Part shown: positions 27,431 through 37,553 of the stretch, piece by piece
How positions within the stretch are numbered: the stretch's first letter is position 1
How the letters are laid out: each line of letters begins with the position of its first letter
Assembly (NCBI GenBank): GCA_013112585.1
Contig: JABFGH010000028.1
Span: 1-62,497 of the forward strand
Reading direction: 5' to 3'
DNA from: Ignavibacteriota bacterium
GTDB lineage: Bacteria; Bacteroidota; Ignavibacteria; Ignavibacteriales; Melioribacteraceae
DNA length: 62,497 nucleotides
Translations under genes and position numbers: made by a program
The notes under the pieces: model-generated
Told to the model about the DNA's origin: nothing
What the model saw: only the letters and a program-made list of their open reading frames with translations
Databases searched by the model: none

Positions 27431-28654
27431 ATGAGACTATTTCGTCTCTTGGTTTTACTTTTATTTATACCTTGTGTATTTATAATAGCTCAGCAAAAAT
27501 TATCTTTTGATGAAGCCCTAAAGTTAGCTTATCAAAACAACATAGATTTGCAAAAACAATCTGCGAAAATACAATACGCAGATGCTGCATTGGGAGAATC
27601 GGCAAGGCTCCCAAACCCGATATTCACATATACACGCGAAGACTTAAATTCGGGTTCTACTAATTACAAGGAGTGGATTGCATCAGGTTCAATTCCGCTA
27701 AATTTTTTATGGAACCGCTGGAGCAATTTAGAATCAAAAGAAAAATCACTTGAAGCTCAGAAACTTCTTTATAATGCTCTAAAGTTTAAAGTCTCAGCGC
27801 GTGTTCGTGAAAGCTACTTTGCTTTTAATAAATATTCTGATTTGGCCGGCAGATTAAATAATACAATTAACCGTTTAGCCGAGTTAGCAGAGGCTGCAAA
27901 ACACCGTTTGAATGAAGGCGACATTTCTGAGTATGAATTACAGAGAATACTCATTGAAGTGAATAAAATAAAAGTAACAGCTTCACAAATAGAACTTTTA
28001 AAAACCAGATCGGAAAATAGTTTAAAACTTCTTACCGGTTACAGTTCATCTAAAAAGATTGTAACAGAGTCCCTTGAATTAAACACAGATTTAAATCTTT
28101 CCGAAGAACAACTTGTAAATGTTGCACTAAAAAACAGGAATGATCTTAAATCGCTTGAGATGTTAATTGAAAGTGAGAATTCGTTTGTCTCACACAATCA
28201 AATGAAAATAATACCGGATATTAGTTTATCTGCCGGGTATAAAAAACAAACTGACGACCTAAAAGGAACGGTATTCCAAATAGATTTTGAAGTCCCTCTG
28301 TTTAATCGCAATCAGATGGCTATTCAGCAATCGGAAATTGAAGTAAACCTCCTTGAAAAGGAAACGGCATTCCTAATTAATAAAATCAAAACAGAAGTAT
28401 CCGAAGCGTATCAAAATTATGTTGTGAATAAATCATTATACAACGAAAGAAACAATATTCGGATGGCTAATATATTAAACACAGCAGTTTATTCTTATGA
28501 ACAAGGTGAGATAAACTTAGTCGAGTTTATCGATGGCATTAATGCTTTTATCGACGGATCAAAATTAAGCAGTGAATTAGAAATCAATCTTCATAAATAT
28601 TATTCTCAGCTTGAAAAAGCTGTTGGAATTTCTTTAACAAATTTTGAGAAATAA
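27431..28654 (+). CDS. TolC-like outer-membrane channel (CzcC-like)
   Basis: 407 residues with a signal peptide (1-20) and two outer-membrane-efflux repeats. KLSFDEALKLAYQNNIDLQK near the start and YEQGEINLVEFIDGINAF near the end are family hallmarks. AGGAGG is five bases ahead of the ATG. The channel serves the adaptor and pump encoded next in line. Confidence 0.9.
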   Translation: MRLFRLLVLLLFIPCVFIIAQQKLSFDEALKLAYQNNIDLQKQSAKIQYADAALGESARLPNPIFTYTREDLNSGSTNYKEWIASGSIPLNFLWNRWSNLESKEKSLEAQKLLYNALKFKVSARVRESYFAFNKYSDLAGRLNNTINRLAELAEAAKHRLNEGDISEYELQRILIEVNKIKVTASQIELLKTRSENSLKLLTGYSSSKKIVTESLELNTDLNLSEEQLVNVALKNRNDLKSLEMLIESENSFVSHNQMKIIPDISLSAGYKKQTDDLKGTVFQIDFEVPLFNRNQMAIQQSEIEVNLLEKETAFLINKIKTEVSEAYQNYVVNKSLYNERNNIRMANILNTAVYSYEQGEINLVEFIDGINAFIDGSKLSSELEINLHKYYSQLEKAVGISLTNFEK

Positions 28655-28674
28655 TAAGGAGCAAAGCGAATAAA

Positions 28675-30174
28675 ATGGTTAGAACAACATATATTTTAAT
28701 TTTTGCAGTTGCGTTAACTTTCCTCGGTGCCTGTTCACATGAACATGAGCCTGAAGAGGAAGTTCATGAACACGGCGGCACATCAGTAACTCAATATACA
28801 GATTCAACAGAGATATTTATGGAATATCCGGCTCTTGTCGTAAATCAGGATGCAAAGTTTCTTATTCACTTAACTGATTTAAAAAATTTCAAGGCTGTAA
28901 ATCAAGGAATTTTAACAGTTGAGTTAACAAACGGCAGAGGAACAAAATTATTGTTGACTGAAGATAAACCTGTAAGAGACGGAATTTATACCCCGATTAT
29001 AAAATTTGCAGAACCGGGAAATTATACAATGAATATTACTCTCAAAGGAAAACAAGTATCGGATAATATTGTTGTTAACGAAGTAACGGTATATTCGAAC
29101 GAAAATGAAATTCCTCATGAAGAGGAAACTGCTTCATCAAGTATATCTTTCCTCAAAGAACAGCAATGGAAAATTGATTTTGCAAATGAAGCGGTTGTAA
29201 AAAGAAAATTGCAAAAGTCTGTTTTGGCAACCGGTGAAATTAAACCGAAACCGGAGTATTTCTCAAAAGTAGTATCGCCGATAGCCGGTATTGTTTTAAA
29301 TAAAAATAACTCGAATTTAAGATCCATAGGCGCCTTTGTAAAAAAAGGGGGCGTTTTATTAAACATTTCTCCCTCTGCCAATGCAGGTGCAAACATTCAG
29401 AAAATTAAAAGTGATTATCTCCTCGCCAAATCAGATTATGAAAGAGCTAAAAATCTGTTTGAAAAAAAGGCTGTATCACAAAAACGTTTGGATGAAGCAA
29501 AATTTGATTTTGAGACTAAACAGGTAAGTTACAATTCCCTGGCTGAACAAATAAAGATTACCGAAAACGGTTACTCTGTTATTGCACCGATTGATGGATA
29601 CATTGAAATGATAAACTTTAATCTCGGTGACCAGATAAAACCTGGACAAGAATTGTTTACGATAATAAATCCATCAAGATTAGTATTAAAAGCAAATGTT
29701 CCTTCAACTCAAATAGAAGCTGCTGTAAATTCTAAGAACGCCTCTTTTTCAATTGAAGGTCTAAAACGGAAATTTAGAATCAGCGATCTTAATGGTAAAA
29801 AAATATCTGTTGCTGCTGGGCTGGACGTGGTTAATAGAACAATACCGGTATATTTCGAGTTTACAAATCCTCAAAACCAGATAAAGATCGGGATGTATGC
29901 GGAAGTTTATATACATGAAGGTGAAGGTGAAGAATATATTGCAATTCCGGAAAGCGCGATCATTGACGAAGATGGTCTTCATACCGCTTACGTTCAAGTT
30001 GAAGGAGAAGCGTTTGAGAAAAGAATCTTAAAAACCGGAATAACCGATGGAAATTATGTACAGATACTTGAAGGTTTGAATGAAGGTGAAAGAGTAGTTA
30101 CTCAAGGTGCATATCAGGTAAGACTTGCAGCACTTTCGCCAGAATCAGCAATCGGTCAAGGTCACGTTCATTAA
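28675..30174 (+). CDS. RND periplasmic adaptor lipoprotein (CzcB-like)
   Basis: 499 residues. A lipoprotein signal ends in LGACSHEHE, with Cys20 as lipid anchor, followed by a His-rich start of the mature protein (HEHEPEEEVHEHGG). A 100-residue beta domain precedes the HlyD-type barrel-sandwich, hairpin and beta-barrel (about 175-490); the protein ends in a short His tail (GHVH). Such His-rich adaptors belong to divalent-cation (Co/Zn/Cd) or mixed-metal pumps. It sits 17 bases ahead of the pump gene. Confidence 0.9.
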   Translation: MVRTTYILIFAVALTFLGACSHEHEPEEEVHEHGGTSVTQYTDSTEIFMEYPALVVNQDAKFLIHLTDLKNFKAVNQGILTVELTNGRGTKLLLTEDKPVRDGIYTPIIKFAEPGNYTMNITLKGKQVSDNIVVNEVTVYSNENEIPHEEETASSSISFLKEQQWKIDFANEAVVKRKLQKSVLATGEIKPKPEYFSKVVSPIAGIVLNKNNSNLRSIGAFVKKGGVLLNISPSANAGANIQKIKSDYLLAKSDYERAKNLFEKKAVSQKRLDEAKFDFETKQVSYNSLAEQIKITENGYSVIAPIDGYIEMINFNLGDQIKPGQELFTIINPSRLVLKANVPSTQIEAAVNSKNASFSIEGLKRKFRISDLNGKKISVAAGLDVVNRTIPVYFEFTNPQNQIKIGMYAEVYIHEGEGEEYIAIPESAIIDEDGLHTAYVQVEGEAFEKRILKTGITDGNYVQILEGLNEGERVVTQGAYQVRLAALSPESAIGQGHVH

Positions 30175-30191
30175 AAGTTTAAGGAGAAAAA

Positions 30192-33100
30192 ATGTTTGAT
30201 AAATTAATTCAGTTTTCACTTAACAGAAGGTTGATAGTACTTATATCTGCCCTGATTTTATTGATTTTAGGTACATACATTACTTTGGATTTACCGGTAG
30301 ATGTATTCCCGGATTTAACTGCACCAACCGTTACTATAATAACCGAGGCTCACGGAATGGCAGCCGAAGAAGTGGAAATGCTAGTAACTTTTCCAATTGA
30401 AACTTCCGTTAACGGCGCCACAGATGTCAGAAGAGTGCGTTCATCAAGCGCGGCAGGAATTTCGATAGTTTGGGTAGAGTTCGACTGGGGAACTGATATC
30501 TATACGGCAAGACAAGTGGTCAATGAAAAGATGCAGACCGCTGCTGCGAGTTTGCCAAAAGGAGTTGACAATCCGCAGCTTGCGCCTATTTCATCTATTA
30601 TGGGTGAGATAATGCTAATAGGTTTAAGCATTGATGAGAGGAATAACACCGATAATCTTACGGAAATGGATTTAAGAACAATTGCCGATTTTGAAATAAG
30701 AAGGAGACTTCTTTCCATAAATGGAGTTTCGCAAGTTATTCCTATTGGGGGAGCAGTAAAACAATACCAAATTTTAGTTTCACCTGAAAAGCTTCATGCA
30801 TATAATATATCTCTTAACGAAATATTAAAAGCTGCGGAAGAGTCAAACGAAAACTCTTCCGGCGGTTCTTATATGGATTCCGGCAGTGAATATTTAATAC
30901 GTGGAATAGGGAGAGTGCAGACAATTGAAGATATCTCCAATAGTGTTGTCACAACAAAGAATGGTGTCCCTATTTTTATGAGGGATGTAGCTGAAGTTAA
31001 AATTGGTCCGGCAATCAAAATAGGTGATGGTTCTTCAAATGCTAAACCGGCAGTTATTTTAACAGTTCAAAAACAGCCTCAGACTAACACAATTGAACTG
31101 ACAGAAAAAATAGAATCGTCATTAGATGAGATTCAAGAAACTTTGCCAAATGGAATAGTAATCAATACAGATATTTTTAAACAGTCCGATTTTATAAACA
31201 CTTCAATCGGCAATGTAATTGGTGCTTTACGAGATGGGGCAATACTTGTTATCATTGTGATATTTTTCTTTTTATGGAATTTCAGAACTACGTTTATTTC
31301 CGTGCTTGCTATCCCACTTTCGATTATTGTTACGATAATAATTTTTCAACTATTCGATATTATGATAAATACAATGTCTCTCGGTGGAATTGCGATTGCT
31401 ATAGGAGCACTTGTTGATGACGCTATCATTGACGTTGAAAATGTGTTCCGCCGATTAAAACTGAACAAATCACTTCCTGATAATGAAAAAGAAAATCAGC
31501 TGACTGTAATATTCGAAGCATCGAAAGAAATTAGAGCACCTATGGTTAATGCAACTTTGATTATTGTTGTTGTATTTTTGCCGCTATTTTTTTTAAGCGG
31601 GGTTGAGGGCAGACTTTTGAGACCAATGGGATTTGCTTATATAACTTCTATCTTCGCTTCCCTATTTGTTGCCTTAACCGTTACGCCAGTGTTGTCATAC
31701 TATTTACTCTCAAAAGCGGATTTTATGAAGAATGAGAGTGATACCTGGTTGGTATCGAAACTAAAGCTGCTCTATGAAAAAACGTTGAAGTTAACCTTAA
31801 AACACCCCAAGACAATTATTATTTCCTCGTTAGCGGCTCTTGTTATTACAATTGCAGTAATCCCGATTTTGGGCAGATCATTTCTTCCGGAATTTAACGA
31901 AGGTTCTCTAACACTGAGCTTAGTAACACTTCCGGGAACTTCTTTAGAGGAGTCAAATAAAATGGGAAACCTTGCCGAAGAGATTATTCTATCTCATTCA
32001 GAAGTAAAATCAACAGCAAGAAGAACCGGGAGGGCGGAACTTGACGAACATGCGCAGGGTGTAAACGCCGCTGAATTAGATGTCCGTTTTGAACTCAATG
32101 GAAAAAGCAAGGAAGAGTTTATAAATGATTTAAGAAATTCTCTCACTGTTTTACCAGGTACAAATGTTACAATTGGTCAGCCTATTGGACACAGAATAGA
32201 CCATATGCTTTCGGGTACTAGAGCGAATATCGCCGTAAAGGTATTCGGCACAAATCTTCAGCAGCTTCGTTCAATAGCGGCTTCAGTTAAGGAAGAAATA
32301 GAGAAGGTCGAAGGAGCAGTTGATATCGCCGTTGACCAGGAAGTAGAAGTTCCGCAGACCAAAATTAAATTTAACCGCACTGCAATGGCTCGTTACGGCG
32401 TAACTGTTGGGCAGCTTGCCGAAGCCATTGATATTGCCTTCAACGGTGAAACGGCTACTCAGATTAGGGAAGGGCAAAATACTTTTGATCTCGTAGTACG
32501 TTTTGATGAAAATAATAGAGGTAGTATTCATAAAATTCAGAACGCAATGTTTGATACTCCAATAGGAGCGAAAGTTCCGCTGACACAATTAGCGGAAGTG
32601 GTGAATGAGAAAGGACCCAATAGAATAAGTCGGGAAAATGTGCAAAGAAAAATAGTTGTACAGGCTAATGTTTCTGGCAGAGATTTAAGAAGCGTGGTTG
32701 ATGAAATGCAGAAAAATATCCAAACCAATGTCGGCTTTCCACAGGGTTATTTTATAGAATTCGGAGGACAGTTTGAAAGCGAGCAGGAAGCGACCAAAAT
32801 TATTACGCTTCTTAGTTTAGTCTCGGTTGGTGCAATATTTTTAATTTTATATCTCCAATTTGGTAATTTCAAGTACTCCCTATTTATACTCGTTAATCTT
32901 CCGCTCGCTTTAATCGGCGGCGTATGGTCGGTTTATTTTACTGACGGCATAATAAGCGTTGCTTCTCTTGTTGGATTTATAACATTATTCGGTATCGCAA
33001 CTCGAAATGGAATTTTAATGATAGCTCATTACAAACACCTGCTCGAAGAAGGAGTAGAATTTACTCAAGCAGTAATTCAAGGATCGATAGAAAGATTAAA

Positions 33101-33287
33101 TCCAATATTGATGACCGCAATAACAGCCGGTCTTGCTTTAGTTCCACTCGCTCTCGGAAGCGGAGAACCAGGTAAGGAAATTGAAGCCCCAATGGCTATT
33201 GTAATTCTCGGTGGTCTATTTACTTCGACTGCATTAAATATGGTTGTAGTGCCAAGTTTGTTTCATAAATTTGGAAGAGGGAAATAA
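30192..33287 (+). CDS. Heavy-metal efflux RND pump (CzcA/HME family)
   Basis: 1031 residues with 12 membrane helices. The helix 4 motif is GGIAIAIGALVDDAIIDVEN, with two Asp and an extra Asp/Glu where CusA has neutral residues; the CusA methionine triad positions are not conserved (EGSLTLSLVTLPG instead of a Met). So it is unlikely to be a Cu(I)/Ag(I) pump of the CusA type; a divalent cation or a mixed substrate is more likely. AAGGAG precedes the ATG. Together with the two upstream genes it makes a complete tripartite pump. Confidence 0.9.
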   Translation: MFDKLIQFSLNRRLIVLISALILLILGTYITLDLPVDVFPDLTAPTVTIITEAHGMAAEEVEMLVTFPIETSVNGATDVRRVRSSSAAGISIVWVEFDWGTDIYTARQVVNEKMQTAAASLPKGVDNPQLAPISSIMGEIMLIGLSIDERNNTDNLTEMDLRTIADFEIRRRLLSINGVSQVIPIGGAVKQYQILVSPEKLHAYNISLNEILKAAEESNENSSGGSYMDSGSEYLIRGIGRVQTIEDISNSVVTTKNGVPIFMRDVAEVKIGPAIKIGDGSSNAKPAVILTVQKQPQTNTIELTEKIESSLDEIQETLPNGIVINTDIFKQSDFINTSIGNVIGALRDGAILVIIVIFFFLWNFRTTFISVLAIPLSIIVTIIIFQLFDIMINTMSLGGIAIAIGALVDDAIIDVENVFRRLKLNKSLPDNEKENQLTVIFEASKEIRAPMVNATLIIVVVFLPLFFLSGVEGRLLRPMGFAYITSIFASLFVALTVTPVLSYYLLSKADFMKNESDTWLVSKLKLLYEKTLKLTLKHPKTIIISSLAALVITIAVIPILGRSFLPEFNEGSLTLSLVTLPGTSLEESNKMGNLAEEIILSHSEVKSTARRTGRAELDEHAQGVNAAELDVRFELNGKSKEEFINDLRNSLTVLPGTNVTIGQPIGHRIDHMLSGTRANIAVKVFGTNLQQLRSIAASVKEEIEKVEGAVDIAVDQEVEVPQTKIKFNRTAMARYGVTVGQLAEAIDIAFNGETATQIREGQNTFDLVVRFDENNRGSIHKIQNAMFDTPIGAKVPLTQLAEVVNEKGPNRISRENVQRKIVVQANVSGRDLRSVVDEMQKNIQTNVGFPQGYFIEFGGQFESEQEATKIITLLSLVSVGAIFLILYLQFGNFKYSLFILVNLPLALIGGVWSVYFTDGIISVASLVGFITLFGIATRNGILMIAHYKHLLEEGVEFTQAVIQGSIERLNPILMTAITAGLALVPLALGSGEPGKEIEAPMAIVILGGLFTSTALNMVVVPSLFHKFGRGK

Positions 33288-33289
33288 AT

Positions 33290-33640
33290 ATGATTTACTA
33301 CATAATTAAAGTTGCAATTTCTGCTGCATTAATTGTGGCTGTATCAGAATTATCAAAAAAGAGTTCTTTAATTGGAGGCATCCTTGCCTCCATTCCCCTT
33401 GTCTCAGTATTGGCAATGATTTGGTTATACGTTGAGACAAAAGATGTTGCAAAGATTTCACAATTTTCAACAAGTGTATTTTGGATGGTGATTCCTTCAC
33501 TTGGACTATTTATTATTCTCCCGCTCTTGTTAAGAATGAAAATAAATTTTTATCTTGCTTTATCTTTGGCATCTGGAGTAACAGTACTGCTTTATTATTT
33601 AGTGATAACTCTCTTAGCAAAATTTGGGATTAGAATTTAA
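33290..33640 (+). CDS. DUF3147-like small membrane protein
   Basis: 116 residues, four membrane helices. The motif ELSKKSSLIGGILASIPLVSVLAMIWLY matches the DUF3147 family of small inner-membrane proteins that often follow heavy-metal RND genes. The function is unknown. Its ATG is two bases after the pump stop, so it is co-translated. Confidence 0.75.
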   Translation: MIYYIIKVAISAALIVAVSELSKKSSLIGGILASIPLVSVLAMIWLYVETKDVAKISQFSTSVFWMVIPSLGLFIILPLLLRMKINFYLALSLASGVTVLLYYLVITLLAKFGIRI

Positions 33641-33653
33641 AAAAGGATACAAA

Positions 33654-34307
33654 ATGAAAGACAACAATAAAAGTCATATTAATTACAAAGAACACTGGAA
33701 TAAGGTTTATTCTTCAAATGATATGACTGACTTAGGATGGTATGAAGAAATACCGAAGCCATCGCTAGATTTTATTTCAGAATGCGGACTTGATAAAAAT
33801 GCAGTAATATTGGATGTAGGTTCCGGTGCAACAACACTAATTGACAGTTTAATTCAGCAAGGGTATAGAAATATTATAGCAACCGATATCAGTACAATCG
33901 CACTCGAGAGATCTAAAACAAGATTATCAAAAGAAAATTCAGCGTTTGTGAAATGGATAGTTGATGATATTACCAACACACAAAATCTAGAGAATACTTT
34001 GATCGTTGATCTGTGGCACGACAGAACGGTGCTTCATTTTTTAACTGAAAAAGAACAACAAGCCGGTTATCTTGCTACGTTAAAACAAGTTGTAAAAAAA
34101 GGCGGATATGTAATTATTGCTGTATTTTCTCTTGAAGGTGCAAAGAAATGCAGCGGTCTTGATGTTGTTAATTATGATCAGAAAATGATTTCTGAATTCC
34201 TTGGTAATGATTTTGAATTGATTAAATATTTAGATCATCTTTATATTAATCCATCCGGTGGTGAAAGACCTTATGTTTACACATTATTTAGAAGAGAAAG
34301 CATTTGA
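33654..34307 (+). CDS. Class I SAM-dependent methyltransferase
   Basis: 217 residues from the ATG at 33654 (AAGGAT ahead); the frame is open further up but overlaps the previous gene. The SAM motif ILDVGSGAT (about 50) and the acidic strand ATDIS (about 74) are clear, then VDLWHDRTVLHFLT, a pattern typical of the thiopurine/tellurite-type methyltransferases that act on small toxic molecules. In the czc-like operon, 13 bases after the DUF3147 gene. A metalloid or thiol substrate is plausible but unproven. Confidence 0.85.
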   Translation: MKDNNKSHINYKEHWNKVYSSNDMTDLGWYEEIPKPSLDFISECGLDKNAVILDVGSGATTLIDSLIQQGYRNIIATDISTIALERSKTRLSKENSAFVKWIVDDITNTQNLENTLIVDLWHDRTVLHFLTEKEQQAGYLATLKQVVKKGGYVIIAVFSLEGAKKCSGLDVVNYDQKMISEFLGNDFELIKYLDHLYINPSGGERPYVYTLFRRESI

Positions 34308-34511
34308 GCTATGGTGAAGAAAGAAAAAAGATGTGGGTCATTAACCACAATTCAAATTGATGATAGCAGATAAGGAAACTGCGAAACAGTATGAAGGTTT
34401 ATATTACCTGTCTTAAATTTAAATTGGTAATGAACATCCAACAATATAATCAGAATTGATTGGATAGTGTAATAATTGAATTAATCTGCAACTTGAAAAT
34501 GAAGGGACTTT

Positions 34512-36221
34512 ATGAAGAGACGCGATTTTATTATTAAATCATCATTAGCTGGTATGGCTCTAGTAGCCTTGCCAAAAATATATTCTCAGGATAGCAAAAT
34601 CACCAAATTGCAAGTTGGTAATCCATTGCGATTTCCACCGGAGCTACAGGAGGGTGAATCACTTAAATTTAACTCTGCTAATGTTGAAGTCTGGCCAGGC
34701 ACAACTACTCAGGTATTGGCATTAAATAATTCTTATCCTGGACCTACAATAAGGGTGCAGAAGGGTGATGATTTTTCTGTATTGTTTGAGAATCAGTTCA
34801 CTGAAGAAGCAACAATCCATTGGCATGGTTTACTTGTACCGGAATTGATGGACGGGCAGCCAAAGGATGCAGTGCAAGCTGGCTCTAACTACACTTATTC
34901 ATTCCCAATTATTCAAAGAGCAGGAACATATTTTTATCATTCTCATGCACATCATCTAACCGCAAAACATGTTTACAAAGGATATGCCGGATTTTTTATT
35001 ATTGAAGATGATGATGAACTTCAGTATGGTCTGCCAACCGGGGCATATGATATTCCGCTGCTAATTCAGGATAGACATTCAGTATATCAACCTCAATTTA
35101 ATTATGCCCCTAATATGATGGATAGGATGTTGGGATATCTTGGTGATATACCTCTTGTTAATGGAACACCTGATGCTTTCTTCGATGTTCAAAAAACACT
35201 ATATCGATTCCGAATAGTTAATGGTTCCAATGCAAGGGTTTACAATTTTGGGTTCTCAGATAATTCTCAATTCTGGATTATTGGAACAGATGGCGGATTA
35301 AAGGATGAAGCTGTTCCCGTTTCAAATGTATTTTTATCACCTGGCGAAAGAATAGAAATCCTCTACGATTTTTCCCCCATCGATATAGGTAATTCAGTTT
35401 CACTTCAATCGCAGGCATTTAGTGGAATCGGAAATCAAGGAACACTTATGGATATTCTCCGATTTGATATTGCCGGTGATTCATCTTCCGGCGGTGTTGT
35501 TCCTCAAAACCTATTACCAATTGATTATTACGATATTAATGATAAAACTGGAACTCGTACTTTTACTTTAAGTCAAGCAATGATGGGAACAGGTATGCAC
35601 CGTATTAATGGATTAACCTATGACATGAACAGGATAGATGAAGTGATCCCCTTCAATGAACTTGAAGAATGGAAATTTATTAATAGTACTAATAATTATC
35701 ACCCTATGCATGTTCATGGAGTTTTATTTCAGATTTATTCAAGAAATGGGAATACCACACTAGCTTCAAATGATAAAGGTTGGAAAGACACGGTGCTTGT
35801 TAAACCTAATGAAACAGTTCAAGCATTGGTAAAGTTTATAGACTACTCCGGAACTTATTTACTTCATTGCCATAACCTTGAACACGAGGATGATGGAATG
35901 ATGCTAAACATAAAGATAGATACTCCAACAAATATTGAGGATGAAAATACTTCCCCGAACAATTTTGAGCTTTATCAGAATTACCCAAACCCTTTTAATC
36001 CCTCTACAACTATAAAATTTAAATTGACAAATGCAGGTTTTGCGACATTGACTATTTTTAGTTTATTAGGGACTAAAATCGAGACTATTTTTGCCGGAAA
36101 TAAAAGTAGTGGGTCTCATTCAATTACTTACACTAATAAATCCCTTGCATCAGGAACTTATATTTATGAATTAAAAGTGAATGGTTATGCTCTTAGAAAA
36201 AAAATGATACTTCTCAAATAG
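34512..36221 (+). CDS. Multicopper oxidase, Tat-exported and T9SS-tagged
   Basis: 569 residues. A twin-arginine signal (KRRDFIIKSSLAGMALVAL) starts the protein. Copper motifs of a three-domain oxidase follow: HWHG (103-106), HSHAHH, HPMHVHG and HCHNLEHEDDGMM. Cys with the flanking His and Met gives a complete type 1 site. After residue 485 comes a type IX secretion sorting domain (YQNYPNPFNPSTTI ... KKMILLK). CueO/CopA-type oxidases turn Cu(I) into less toxic Cu(II). The tag predicts surface display or release, so the enzyme should work outside the cell. Tat plus T9SS is an odd pair, because T9SS substrates normally use Sec. Confidence 0.93.
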   Translation: MKRRDFIIKSSLAGMALVALPKIYSQDSKITKLQVGNPLRFPPELQEGESLKFNSANVEVWPGTTTQVLALNNSYPGPTIRVQKGDDFSVLFENQFTEEATIHWHGLLVPELMDGQPKDAVQAGSNYTYSFPIIQRAGTYFYHSHAHHLTAKHVYKGYAGFFIIEDDDELQYGLPTGAYDIPLLIQDRHSVYQPQFNYAPNMMDRMLGYLGDIPLVNGTPDAFFDVQKTLYRFRIVNGSNARVYNFGFSDNSQFWIIGTDGGLKDEAVPVSNVFLSPGERIEILYDFSPIDIGNSVSLQSQAFSGIGNQGTLMDILRFDIAGDSSSGGVVPQNLLPIDYYDINDKTGTRTFTLSQAMMGTGMHRINGLTYDMNRIDEVIPFNELEEWKFINSTNNYHPMHVHGVLFQIYSRNGNTTLASNDKGWKDTVLVKPNETVQALVKFIDYSGTYLLHCHNLEHEDDGMMLNIKIDTPTNIEDENTSPNNFELYQNYPNPFNPSTTIKFKLTNAGFATLTIFSLLGTKIETIFAGNKSSGSHSITYTNKSLASGTYIYELKVNGYALRKKMILLK

Positions 36222-36369
36222 TCTCAAAAATAACATGGGAAAGAAAATAAAAATTCATATTGGATACGTATAAAGATTGAAACTAATTTTAAAATTATGC
36301 AGTATTTTTAATGATCTACTTATTTTTTAAAAAACTAGCATGAGATAACCTACGTTGGATTCGTTCTAC

Positions 36370-36624
36370 TTATGGTAATCCATTTTCATAAATTCTGCAG
36401 TTAAGTGAAGCAGATTCAACCAAATCTCTGCCTTCAAAATCCTTTCCATCTATTAATACAGTCGGTGAACCTCTGAATTTCAGTTTTTCAGCAAGATCAT
36501 TATCTTCGACAAGTATTTCAATATACTCTATTCCATCTTCGTAACCTTTAATTGCTTCTTTAACTTTAGTAGTCATTTCAGTGGAGTCTGAAAAACCATT
36601 AAAATATTGAATCTCAATTTTTAT
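36370..36624 (-). pseudogene. Decayed thioredoxin-fold (alkylmercury-lyase-like) protein
   Basis: The frame from an ATG at 36576 gives 68 residues with FRGSPTVLIDGKDFEG and a CRIYENG end, the second half of the small thioredoxin-like family near alkylmercury lyase. In-frame sequence continues 16 codons upstream (KIEIQYFNGFSDSTE) and would complete strand 1 and the active-site loop, but the expected initiator at 36622-36624 is ATA and the active-site Cys after NG is Phe. So the start and the key Cys seem lost. A promoter with the candidate CsoR-like operator (36674-36692) reads into it. It may be translated from the internal ATG, but the fold would be incomplete. Confidence 0.55.
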
Positions 36625-36673
36625 CTAATTACACTTAAACAATTAATGAATAACTAAGTAGAGAATAATTTCA

Positions 36674-36692
36674 AGATGGGGTGTTCGACAAG
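36674..36692 (-). promoter_or_regulatory. Candidate operator/promoter, copy 3 of a repeated motif
   Basis: AGATGGGGTGTTCGACAAG on the plus strand; read leftwards it gives TTGTCG (-35 like), a CACCCC core and, 17 bases later, TTATTC. The GGGGTGTT core and the CAAG/CTAG end are shared with the sites at 38964 and 39413. It lies ahead of the decayed gene at 36370-36624. Confidence 0.5.
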
Positions 36693-36725
36693 AAAAAATA
36701 AAATTAATTACTATTTCAATAATTA

Positions 36726-37553
36726 TTAGTCAGCCAAATGAATTACTGAAACTGTATTATCACCATAATTAGAAACAAATATTGCATTATTATGGTATGT
36801 TACATCAGTGGGATGATTAAAATTATCTTTAAGTGTTTCAATCAGAATCCCATCAAGGTTATAAATTAAAATCCTGCTTCCTTCAAAATCTGTTACGAAT
36901 ATATTTTTAGCAGTAACTTCAATACCAGTTGCAACATTTATCTTATCCTTTTCACCAATTACTTTTAAACTATTGCCTTTATAATCAAAGACCTGCACGC
37001 GGTTATTATAAGCATCAGCCACATAAACTTTATCATTTCTAATTGTTAAATCTGTCGGATAATAAAGCTCTCCTTTATTGTGCCCCGCTTTTCCTAAGAT
37101 AATATTCTCATTGTTAATTTGCAGAACAATCCGGTGATTATAAAAATCAGCTACTGCAATTAGACTATCATTTACAAAAACACCCGCAGGTGCCTCCGGC
37201 TTTTCTTGGAGAGGGTATTCTTCAGCATAACCATTTTCAATAATTATAATTTTATCTGATGGATATTCCGGTACAAAAACTTTTGAGTTATAAACTGATA
37301 AATGCATCGGTCTTTTAATATCAGAATATTCTTTTACTACTTCTCCATTTAAATTCGTTTTAATAACACGGTTATTTTTTACATCAGATATCCAGAGAAA
37401 ATTGCCTTCAGCCTGTAATCCAGTTGGTGTTATGTCATTAAGTTTTATTGTCCGAACAAATTTCCATTCCGGATTTATTTCTGATTTTTCGGAATCTTTA
37501 CAGGAAACAAAAGTGAATAATCCAGTAAACAGCAAACATAAAATTTTCAACAT
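36726..37553 (-). CDS. Beta-propeller (NHL-like) lipoprotein
   Basis: 275 residues. A lipoprotein signal ends in FVSCKDSE. The mature part is a string of about six blades, each with a VxDxxNNRV-like turn (WISDVKNNRVIKT, VADFYNHRIVL, VADAYNNRVQVF, VTDFEGSRILIY), typical of NHL propellers that bind proteins or ligands. The end, FVSNYGDNTVSVIHL, is almost the same as the end of the propeller at 39474-40462. The ATG touches the previous stop, with AAGGAG. No catalytic site is seen; a periplasmic binding role in the metal operon is inferred. Confidence 0.85.
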   Translation of the reverse strand: MLKILCLLFTGLFTFVSCKDSEKSEINPEWKFVRTIKLNDITPTGLQAEGNFLWISDVKNNRVIKTNLNGEVVKEYSDIKRPMHLSVYNSKVFVPEYPSDKIIIIENGYAEEYPLQEKPEAPAGVFVNDSLIAVADFYNHRIVLQINNENIILGKAGHNKGELYYPTDLTIRNDKVYVADAYNNRVQVFDYKGNSLKVIGEKDKINVATGIEVTAKNIFVTDFEGSRILIYNLDGILIETLKDNFNHPTDVTYHNNAIFVSNYGDNTVSVIHLAD

